Program-made: the position numbers and the translations under genes
Notes under the pieces: generated by a model
Seen by the model: the letters and a program-made list of their open reading frames with translations, nothing else
What the model was told of the DNA's origin: nothing
The model's database searches: none
Part shown: piece by piece, positions 1-6,094 of the stretch
How the letters are laid out: each line of letters opens with the position of its first letter
Position numbering within the stretch: the first letter of the stretch is position 1
NCBI GenBank assembly: GCA_031288215.1
Contig: JAITRV010000091.1
Span: 1-11,124, forward strand
Source of the DNA: Spirochaetaceae bacterium
GTDB taxonomy: Bacteria > Spirochaetota > Spirochaetia > Treponematales > Breznakiellaceae
Direction: 5' to 3'
DNA length: 11,124 nt

Positions 1-176
1 ATGCTGGATCGATATTTCTATATAGAATATAGAGATAGCAAAAAACTAATGAAAAAGGTGGTTCAGGGGGTCATTTTTTTCAATATTTTAAAATTCGCAC
101 TTCAAAAAAAAATCTGCCACCAGACGGTATTATTCGGACCGAAGATCCGCAACTTCCTATCGAACGAGACTCCCTT

Positions 177-704
177 CAAATAAGGCAGCGCTTAGGATAC
201 CGGCAAGCTTGCTTCGAGCTCTGCTCCGGGGAGGTTCATTACAAGAGCCGCCGACAGCGACAGCGGCGTGAGGTGGACAACGGCCAGATAGAGCAACTGG
301 TTCGAGCAGAGCGGGCGGTAAGCGGACCTCCGGTCCGATCGCAGCTTGGGGGCAGGAAATTGTTCCATATTTTGGAGCCCACCTGGCCGAAACGGGGATA
401 AAAATAGGGCGGGACCGTTTTTTTGAGGTATTGCGGGAAAAATCAGGCGCTTCGTGCTTTGGACAGGGCGCCGGCGGACCTCCCGAAGTGGGCGTACCCC
501 GTCCACCACTCAGACCGGGGCTGCCCATATTGCTCGCATCGATATGTTGAAAAGCTTCAGGTTCACGGGCTTGGCTGTTCGTTTCGGAACAAGAAGCAGG
601 CGCTTGAGGCGATAGATGAGATGGTGTTTCTGTACAACAGTAAGCGGCCTCATTTGTCCCTTAACTATGAAACGCCTGAAAAAATGCACCGGAGGGTTGC
701 ATAA
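177..704 (+). pseudogene. Degenerate IS3-family transposase (OrfB), frameshifted and internally deleted
   Basis: Three pieces of one OrfB-like transposase can be read in order. Frame 3 at about 177-382 gives YKSRRQRQRREVDNGQIEQL and later GGRKLFHILEP. Frame 2 at 383-442 gives GIKIGRDRFFEVLREK, so there is a frameshift near 381. Frame 3 at about 441-704 gives ALRALDRAPADLPKWAYPV, HHSDRG, then the C-terminal KRPHLSLNYETPEKM typical of IS3/IS150-group OrfB. Compared with the family as I know it, the stretch with the first catalytic Asp is missing at about 442, and the stretch with the catalytic Glu is missing between GLGCS and FRNKK (near 577). Only the middle Asp (HHSDRG) remains, so the enzyme should be dead. 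The left boundary is uncertain; no OrfA or left terminal repeat is visible. Family assignment is by motif recognition. Confidence 0.82.
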
Positions 705-706
705 AA

Positions 707-734
707 TTCTGACAACCTATTTCAGGACTTGACA
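707..734 (+). repeat. Right terminal inverted repeat of the IS3-family remnant
   Basis: Directly after the transposase stop (702-704) comes CTGACAACCTATTTCAGGAC, running on to TTGACA at 729-734. It matches, from memory, the right end typical of IS150-group elements, which terminate in CA. I found no matching left end in the window, so the element is truncated or its left end lies outside. Confidence 0.6.
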
Positions 735-802
735 CATTGTATTATATTATTTCGGCTTTACATATTTCCGCCTTATTGATATGCTGAAACACGGTCGCCG
801 GC

Positions 803-2923
803 ATGAAAAAGTTTTTATCCTACCTGAGGCAGAGGCCTTTGGGTTTTGCGTCCTTCATTGCCCTGTTCCTCCTCTACCTGATGATGATCTTCGCGGAATT
901 CATCGCCCCCTACGCTCCGACGACCTCCTTTGCGGACATGACCTACCACCCGCCGAACCTGCGCTTTGTCCGGGGGAAGCTGTGGGCCCAGGAGGCCCGG
1001 GTGGTGAACACGGTGAATTGGCGCTATGCCCGAGTGCGGGGGGCCTATAGGCCGGTGGTCCTCTTCGGCAAGGGGGAGCCCTACCGTCTCTGGGGTATTT
1101 TTCCCGCGGATCGGCACCTCTTTGTCAGCCCCGGGGGTTCCTATCCGGTCTTTCTCATGGGGGCGGATAACCTGGGGCGGGACCTCTTTTCCCGGATCGT
1201 CTACGGCAGCCGGATTTCCCTCACCATCGGCTTCATCGCCACCGCCATTTCCCTGGTCCTGGCCATCCTCTTCGGGGGCTTCGCGGGGTACTTCGGGGGC
1301 CTCGCCGATTGGTCCGTCATGCGGTTCTCGGAATTCCTCATGCTGATCCCCGGCCTCTACCTGATCCTCTTTCTGCGATCCCTCCTCGCGCAGACCTTGG
1401 ATTCCGGGCAGTCCTATATGATGATCACCATCATCCTCTCCCTGGTGGGGTGGCCCGGTACGGCCCGGACCATCCGGGGTATGGTCCACGCCATCAAGCG
1501 GGAGGAGTTCGTGATGAACGCCCAGTTGGAGATGATCCCCCCGGCGGCGATCATCTTCCGGTATATCATCCCCCAGATCGCGAGCCTTCTCATCGTGAGC
1601 ATCGCCCTCTCGGTGCCCCTTTTCATCATGACCGAAACCACCCTGTCCTATCTGGGCCTTGGGATCGTGGACCCCGCGGTAAGCTGGGGTTCCCTCATCA
1701 AGCGGGATATTTCCACCCTGAGCAACCTCAGAAACTACCCCTGGCTGCTCTCCCCGGTGTGGTTCCTCCTGGGGGTAACCCTGGGTTTCAACTTCATCGG
1801 CGACTCCCTCCGCGACTACTACGCCCCCGAAGGAGGCCCCTTTGCGAGGGGCCGGAAAGGCCCTTCCGCCATCCCTTCCGCTGAGGGGATGGGCGTTGCC
1901 CCCCTGCCAAAGGAAGGGGCGTTGCCCCCCCTGCTGGAAGTGCGGGATTTGAAGGTTGCGTTCCCGTCCGCCCGCAAGGGGGGCCCCCCCGGGGCGGCGG
2001 TGAGGGGGGTGTCTTTCTCCCTGGAGCGGGGGGAGGTCCTGGGGATCGTGGGGGAAAGCGGATCCGGAAAGACCGTGACCACCCAGGCCGTTCCCGGCCT
2101 CCTCCCCGCCGGCGCCCTGGTGGAGGGATCGGTGCGCTACGAGGGGCGGGAACTCCTGGGCCGGGGGCGTGCGGAACTCCGGGAGTACCGGGGGAAACGG
2201 ATCGGGATGATCTTCCAGGAACCGGGCCGTTCCTACGATCCCCTGCAAAGCATGGAGAAGGTCTTCCTGGAAACCCTCCGCAACGTTGAGCCGGGAATAC
2301 GCCGGGAGGAGGCGGTGGAAAGGGCCGAAGCCCTGCTCCGGGAAGCGGGGCTGGAGAACAGCCGGGAGCGGCTTTCCAATTTTCCCCACCAGTTCTCCGG
2401 GGGGCAGCTCCAGCGGATCGGCATCGCCCTGGCCCTGTCCCAGGGCTGCGAGGTCCTCATCGCCGACGAACCCACCACGGCCCTGGACGTTACCATCCAG
2501 AAGCAGATCCTGGAACTCCTCAAATCCCTGCGGAAGCGCCGCGGCCTTTCGATCATCTTCATCAGCCACAACATCGACCTGGTGGCGGATATTTCCGACC
2601 GGATCATGGTGATGTACGGGGGGCTGGTGATGGAAGCGGGAACCTCCGGCGGAATAGTCCGCAATCCCCGGCATCCCTATACCCAGGCCCTGCTGGCGGC
2701 CTCCCCCCGCTTGGGCAGCCACTATTCCCGGGAGCGGCTCCTGGCGATACCCGGCAGGGTGGCGGAAAGCGCCCGGCCTGAGCCGATCTGCCCCTTCGCC
2801 CCCCGCTGCGCCCGCTCGGGGCCGGAGTGCCGGGAGGCCGTCCCGCCCCTGCGGAGGGTGGAGGAGGACGGGGGGAAAGGCCGGGAACTCCGGTGCGTCC
2901 GGGAGGAGGCCCCATGGCGGTGA
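803..2923 (+). CDS. Peptide ABC transporter: OppC permease fused to OppD ATPase
   Basis: The 706-residue protein joins two subunits that are usually separate. Residues 1-340 are an OppC/DppC-type inner-membrane permease: a first membrane helix at about 14-35, a long external loop, the GADNLGRDLFSR motif (120-131) and five further hydrophobic segments up to NFIGDSLRDYY. Residues 377-706 are an OppD-type ATPase with Walker A GESGSGKT (417-424), Q-loop Gln472, signature FSGGQ (531-535), Walker B VLIADE (551-556), H-loop His589 and the C-terminal oligopeptide-transporter cysteines C663, C669 and C676. The role is energised uptake of peptides or a similar solute. The linker (343-376) is low-complexity and palindromic in DNA. 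The ATG at 803 follows an in-frame TGA at 785 and has no clear Shine-Dalgarno. No oppA or oppB lies upstream. Such permease/ATPase fusions are known elsewhere; substrate specificity cannot be read. Confidence 0.9.
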   Translation: MKKFLSYLRQRPLGFASFIALFLLYLMMIFAEFIAPYAPTTSFADMTYHPPNLRFVRGKLWAQEARVVNTVNWRYARVRGAYRPVVLFGKGEPYRLWGIFPADRHLFVSPGGSYPVFLMGADNLGRDLFSRIVYGSRISLTIGFIATAISLVLAILFGGFAGYFGGLADWSVMRFSEFLMLIPGLYLILFLRSLLAQTLDSGQSYMMITIILSLVGWPGTARTIRGMVHAIKREEFVMNAQLEMIPPAAIIFRYIIPQIASLLIVSIALSVPLFIMTETTLSYLGLGIVDPAVSWGSLIKRDISTLSNLRNYPWLLSPVWFLLGVTLGFNFIGDSLRDYYAPEGGPFARGRKGPSAIPSAEGMGVAPLPKEGALPPLLEVRDLKVAFPSARKGGPPGAAVRGVSFSLERGEVLGIVGESGSGKTVTTQAVPGLLPAGALVEGSVRYEGRELLGRGRAELREYRGKRIGMIFQEPGRSYDPLQSMEKVFLETLRNVEPGIRREEAVERAEALLREAGLENSRERLSNFPHQFSGGQLQRIGIALALSQGCEVLIADEPTTALDVTIQKQILELLKSLRKRRGLSIIFISHNIDLVADISDRIMVMYGGLVMEAGTSGGIVRNPRHPYTQALLAASPRLGSHYSRERLLAIPGRVAESARPEPICPFAPRCARSGPECREAVPPLRRVEEDGGKGRELRCVREEAPWR
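1835..1934 (+). repeat. Palindromic and duplicated repeat DNA inside the OppC-OppD linker
   Basis: Three consecutive inverted repeats occur: GGCCCC/GGGGCC (1835-1853, 7-nt loop), CGGAA/TTCCG (1853-1868) and CCATCCC/GGGATGG (1869-1892). They are followed by a direct duplication of GGGCGTTGCCCCCC at 1891 and 1917. The whole stretch falls within the linker codons and keeps the frame open. It looks like intergenic repeat DNA that became coding. Confidence 0.6.
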
Positions 2924-3870
2924 TCACGGTGCGGGATCTGCGGAAGCGCTTCAACCTGGAGGCGGGCTTCTTTGCCCGGTTCGGCCGTTTCGTCTATGCC
3001 GTCAACGGCGTATCCTTCTCCATCGGGGAACGGGAAAGTTACGGCCTGGTGGGGGAATCGGGGTGCGGTAAGACCACCACCGCCCGGCTCCTGGTGAGGA
3101 TGTACGAAAGTGACGGGGGGAACATCCTCTTTAAGGAAGGGATCGAGGTAGGGGCCCTGAAACGGGGGGCTCTGAAGCGGTACCGGGAAAAGGTCAAGTA
3201 CGTATTCCAGGACCCTGCCCGGTCCCTGAATCCCCGGATGAGCGTCTACGAGGTGCTGGTTTCGGGGTACCGCTGGTCCTCGATCTGGCCCGGGGAAAAA
3301 CAGGGCCGCTCCGAGGCGGCGGCCCTTCTGGAGGAAGTGGGCCTGGGCCGGGGGGACCTGGAACGGCGGCCCGCGGAATTCTCCGGGGGCCAGCGGCAGC
3401 GGATCTCCATTGCCCGGGGGCTCCTCATGCGCCCGGATCTCCTGATCTGCGACGAGGTGGTTTCCGCCCTGGATGTTTCCATCCAGGCCCAGATCCTGGG
3501 CCTCCTTCTGGATCTCCGCTCCCGGCGGAACCTCTCCTTTCTCTTTATCGCCCACGATCTCAAGGTGGCCTCCTATTTTTGCGACCGCATCGGGGTCATG
3601 TACCGGGGGGAACTCATGGAGGAAGCCCCCGCGGAAGGGCTCTACCGCAGGGCCCTCCACCCCTACACGAAGCTCCTCTTTTCCGCGCTTACCGGCTCCG
3701 CCCCGGATGCCGTTACGGCGGCCTCGGAACTGAAGACCCCGGTCACGGAGGCGGCGGGCTGCGCCTTTGCCGACCGCTGCCCCCTGGCACAGGATCGCTG
3801 CCTCCGGGAGCGCCCGCCGATGCGGGAACTGGGGGGCGGGGGCCACCGGATTCGGTGTTTTATGGTTTGA
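2914..3870 (+). CDS. Peptide ABC transporter ATP-binding protein, OppF type
   Basis: This 318-residue ATPase would pair with the OppD half of the upstream fusion to form the two-site motor of a peptide importer on the cytoplasmic face. Visible motifs are Walker A GESGCGKT (47-54), Q-loop Gln99 in VFQDPARSLNP, signature FSGGQRQR (156-163), Walker B LLICDE (176-181), D-loop SALD, H-loop His214 and C-terminal cysteines C283, C289, C296 and C315 of the oligopeptide-transporter C-terminal region. I chose the ATG at 2914 rather than an in-frame upstream start at 2827, because it is preceded by GGAGGAGG and starts the family-typical MAVITVRDLRKRF. The start overlaps the last 10 bp of the fusion gene (stop 2921-2923), so translation is probably coupled. 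Length is normal for OppF. Confidence 0.92.
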   Translation: MAVITVRDLRKRFNLEAGFFARFGRFVYAVNGVSFSIGERESYGLVGESGCGKTTTARLLVRMYESDGGNILFKEGIEVGALKRGALKRYREKVKYVFQDPARSLNPRMSVYEVLVSGYRWSSIWPGEKQGRSEAAALLEEVGLGRGDLERRPAEFSGGQRQRISIARGLLMRPDLLICDEVVSALDVSIQAQILGLLLDLRSRRNLSFLFIAHDLKVASYFCDRIGVMYRGELMEEAPAEGLYRRALHPYTKLLFSALTGSAPDAVTAASELKTPVTEAAGCAFADRCPLAQDRCLRERPPMRELGGGGHRIRCFMV

Positions 3871-3914
3871 AGGGCTGATACGGTATAACGGTATTATCCC
3901 AAAATCCGGACCCG

Positions 3915-3948
3915 GAAGGGGAAACATGCGGGGCCGCAGGCGCCCTTC
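3915..3948 (+). terminator. Possible nested hairpin downstream of oppF
   Basis: GAAGGG (3915-3920) can pair with CCCTTC (3943-3948), and GCGG/CCGC (3928-3937) forms an inner stem. It lies 45 bp after the oppF stop. There is no immediate uninterrupted T-run, only a T-rich stretch beginning about 14 bases later, so termination is a weak guess. It also overlaps the ribosome-binding region and start of the small open frame at 3926. Confidence 0.25.
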
Positions 3949-4006
3949 TTTCCAGGAAATGATTTTTTATGCATTTTTTATGTATTTATGGCTTTTCTCT
4001 TGTTAA
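3926..4006 (+). CDS. Possible 26-residue membrane peptide
   Basis: The frame begins MRGRRRPSF and continues into a hydrophobic stretch (MIFYAFFMYLWLF) before a TAA at 4004-4006. A basic head followed by one membrane-length hydrophobic segment is the usual form of a small membrane peptide. A good Shine-Dalgarno, GGAAGGGG, sits 4 bases before the ATG. It lies between the opp genes and the Rrf2 regulator. The hydrophobic stretch is encoded by T-rich DNA that could be hydrophobic by chance, and the gene is too short for any family assignment. Confidence 0.25.
   Translation: MRGRRRPSFQEMIFYAFFMYLWLFSC
3962..3983 (+). repeat. Two tandem 11-bp T-tract repeats
   Basis: ATTTTTTATGC (3962-3972) is followed directly by ATTTTTTATGT (3973-3983), and a weaker ATTTATGG continues the phase. 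T-tracts spaced about one helical turn apart usually bend DNA. They lie about 140 bp upstream of the Rrf2-type regulator gene. Confidence 0.5.
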
Positions 4007-4043
4007 AAAAAATATTATTATAGTTGTCAAAAATAAGGTAACT
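4000..4043 (+). promoter_or_regulatory. Candidate promoter/operator region of the Rrf2-type regulator
   Basis: This AT-rich stretch holds -10-like TATTAT (4013-4018) and TATAGT (4019-4024), but no well-spaced consensus -35. An imperfect dyad, AGTTGTC (4022-4028) with GGTAACT (4037-4043), 5 of 7 positions symmetric, overlaps it. Rrf2-family proteins often control their own promoter, so this is the place to look for an operator. The evidence is weak. Confidence 0.25.
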
Positions 4044-4124
4044 TTTTAGCCGGCTGACGACCGGACGGCAATTCCCCCCCGACTGAAGGGTTACCGGCAG
4101 TTGTAAAAAGAGAAGGGGGTTTCT

Positions 4125-4565
4125 ATGAGGATTACCACTCGAGGCAGATATGCGTTGAGGGCTTCCCTGGCATTGGCACGGCTTGGAAAAGACGGGTCCC
4201 CTGTATCCATCAATAGTTTGTCGGAAGAGGAGCATATCTCTTCCGTGTTTTTGGAGCAGATCTTTTTTAAACTGAGAAAGGCGGGGATCGTTTCCTCCGT
4301 GAGAGGGCCCGGCGGGGGCTTCTGTTTCGCCCGATCCCTGGACAAGCTGACCATCAAGGAGATCCTCGACGCCGCCGGAGAGGACTTGGACCTGACTTTC
4401 TGTGATAAGAGTAAGCATGATTGTGAGAGAATCGGGTATTGTCTGAGCCATCCGATCTGGATGGATGCCACCGCCTTGCTCAATGACTACTTTAAAAAAA
4501 TCACCATTGCGTCTATTCTGGAGCGGTGTCCGGATGCCGGACAAACTCAGGTTCAGGAGCTTTAG
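4125..4565 (+). CDS. Rrf2/IscR-family transcriptional regulator with probable [2Fe-2S] ligands
   Basis: The 146-residue protein starts MRITTRGRYALRA, the usual Rrf2 opening, and has a winged helix-turn-helix at about 28-70 including VFLEQIFFKLRKAGIVSSVR and the GPGGGF wing. It carries C93, C100, C106 and H109 (CX6CX5CX2H, the last three in the context GYCLSHPIW). This corresponds to the IscR cluster ligands C92, C98, C104 and H107, with one extra residue between the first two cysteines. It is therefore probably an iron-sulfur, redox or nitrosative-stress sensor rather than a metal-free CymR-like member. Its Shine-Dalgarno is AAGGGGG before the ATG. The next gene begins 21 bp after its stop, so the two are probably co-transcribed. 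No isc/suf genes are visible nearby, so its target is unknown. Confidence 0.9.
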   Translation: MRITTRGRYALRASLALARLGKDGSPVSINSLSEEEHISSVFLEQIFFKLRKAGIVSSVRGPGGGFCFARSLDKLTIKEILDAAGEDLDLTFCDKSKHDCERIGYCLSHPIWMDATALLNDYFKKITIASILERCPDAGQTQVQEL

Positions 4566-4586
4566 CGTATAATAATGAAGGAACAT

Positions 4587-6074
4587 ATGCAAAAAAAAGA
4601 TAAAGCGGCCTACGGCAAGGTCATTACGGCCTTTCGGAGACAGCAGCGGGGGGCGACCATCGCGGATATTACCGCCAGGACCGCCCTGCCCTTGGAGCAG
4701 GTTCGGGAACTGGTGGCGGCGGCGGCGGATGAGTACCGGGCCCGGCTGGAGGTAACCGAGTCGGGGGAGATCCTCTACTCCTTTCCCCAGGGCTTTGTGA
4801 GTAAATACCGGGGCTTCCGCCGGAGGGTCGGCAGGGCCTGGGAGAAACTGCAAAAGGGCCTGAAAATCGCCGGGACCCTGATCTTCAAGGTGTGGATCAT
4901 GGTGATGCTCATCGGTTACTTTGCCCTTTTTATGCTCATCGCCCTGGCAACCCTGGTGGTTTCCGTTGCCGCCGGTTCCTCCAACTCGAGCAATCGTTCC
5001 TCCCGCCGGGATAACGGCATGGGGGGGCTCTTCCTTGCCACCCATATCTTTGATCTTATCATCCGGATATGGTTCTATTCGGAATTGACCAAGTCCCTGG
5101 ACGGCGCTTATTACGGAAAAGGGCGGGCAAAGCCCAAGGGCCGGCCCCTCCACAAGGCGATATTTTCCTTTGTCTTCGGCGACGGGGACCCCAATGGGGA
5201 CTGGTCCACCCGGGAAAAGCAGTCCCTGATCGCCTATATCCAGGCCCATCAGGGGGTGATTTCCCTGCCTGAGTTTATGGCCCTCACGGGGCTTCCCCCG
5301 GACAAGGCGGATCAGGGGATCCTCGGATGCTGCGCGGAATTCGGGGGGCTGCCGGAGGCTACCGAAGAAGGGACGGTGGTGTACCGCTTCGATCCCCTGC
5401 TCCTCCGGGCGGACCGGCAGGACCGTTCGTTCCCCGGCTTCTCCGCCATCATCCGGCGGCTGAAACCCTTTTCCTCCAATCCCAAGAAGATGAACGTCTG
5501 GTTCGCCGTGATCAACGGGGTGAATCTGGTCTTCGGCGGCTATTTTTTCTTTAACGCGCTGAATATGGGCGCCCAGGTTTCAAACGCCACGGTAAGCCTG
5601 GCGACCTATCTCTACGCGGTCGCCTATACCCTGTTGCGGGGCTTTATGGCCGATCCCCTGCCCGTCCTCACGATTGGCCTGGGGATCGTCCCCCTGATCT
5701 TCTCCGTGCTCTTCTGGCTTGTCCCGGGCCTCCGGTTTTTGCGGCTGAAAAAGGACAACGAGGAGGTCAAACTCGAAAACCTCCGGAAACTGGGGTACGG
5801 CCGGATTTGGGATGCCCCCCTGACGGTTACGGCCGGCAGCCTGGGATCGGATATTCCCGAATGCCGGCCCGGGAACATGGCCGCGGCAGCGGACCGGATC
5901 ATCCGGGACCTGGGGGCCTATGCGGTCCCCGAGGTCGGCATGGATGACCGGGGAGGGACGGTCTACGCCTTTACCGAGCTTGCCCGGGAAAAGGCCGCCC
6001 TGGAGAAGTACCGCGCCTCCCTGAACCGCCGGGCCGCTTCCCTGGGGAAGACGGTTTTTGACAGCGGGGGGTGA
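4587..6074 (+). CDS. Polytopic membrane protein with three winged-helix-like repeats (FGDGDPN motif), function unknown
   Basis: The 495-residue protein has an alternating plan. A soluble winged-helix-like domain (about 8-75, ending in the hairpin GEILYSF) is followed by a hydrophobic double-span at 98-130. Next come FGDGDPN (197-203) and a second winged-helix-like domain (212-270, ending TVVYRF). After that are three hydrophobic segments (about 303-322, 341-355, 358-382) and a third similar domain (390-465, ending TVYAF). I chose the ATG at 4587 because AAGGA sits 4 bases upstream; the ATG at 4575 has no ribosome-binding site. From memory the (F)GDG(N/D)PN motif with neighbouring winged-helix units resembles an uncharacterised family of cyanobacteria and plastids, but I could not search. 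Its tight link to a probable Fe-S-sensing Rrf2 regulator hints at a redox or Fe-S role. It converges on flgL with 20 bp between stops. Confidence 0.85.
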   Translation: MQKKDKAAYGKVITAFRRQQRGATIADITARTALPLEQVRELVAAAADEYRARLEVTESGEILYSFPQGFVSKYRGFRRRVGRAWEKLQKGLKIAGTLIFKVWIMVMLIGYFALFMLIALATLVVSVAAGSSNSSNRSSRRDNGMGGLFLATHIFDLIIRIWFYSELTKSLDGAYYGKGRAKPKGRPLHKAIFSFVFGDGDPNGDWSTREKQSLIAYIQAHQGVISLPEFMALTGLPPDKADQGILGCCAEFGGLPEATEEGTVVYRFDPLLLRADRQDRSFPGFSAIIRRLKPFSSNPKKMNVWFAVINGVNLVFGGYFFFNALNMGAQVSNATVSLATYLYAVAYTLLRGFMADPLPVLTIGLGIVPLIFSVLFWLVPGLRFLRLKKDNEEVKLENLRKLGYGRIWDAPLTVTAGSLGSDIPECRPGNMAAAADRIIRDLGAYAVPEVGMDDRGGTVYAFTELAREKAALEKYRASLNRRAASLGKTVFDSGG

Positions 6075-6094
6075 TGGGGATACATCAGGACATT

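Noticed and set aside
16..27. Perfect 12-bp palindrome TTCTATATAGAA
   Set aside because: Short palindrome in AT-rich DNA with no gene start nearby; expected by chance often enough to carry little weight.
1..183. 60-codon open frame at the left edge
   Set aside because: Very AT-rich, no recognisable motif and no ribosome-binding site in view. It overlaps the start of the transposase remnant in another frame. It could be the tail of something upstream, but nothing supports that.
729..757. TTGACA at the end of the IS remnant as an outward -35 for the transporter genes
   Set aside because: No -10-like hexamer stands 16-18 bases downstream; the nearest, TATATT at 744, is only 9 bases away.
815..2722. 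Very long open frame (635 codons) on the minus strand opposite the transporter fusion
   Set aside because: It is antisense to a gene with full ABC-transporter motifs, has Gly/His/Pro-rich composition without domains, and is expected from the high GC of the coding strand. The same applies to long antisense frames at 2722-3927, 3978-5249, 6071-7540 and 7879-9249.
4568..4573. Perfect TATAAT just before the membrane-protein gene
   Set aside because: No -35-like hexamer at the right distance (4545-4550 reads ACTCAG), and it overlaps the end of the regulator gene's operon spacing, so chance is likely.
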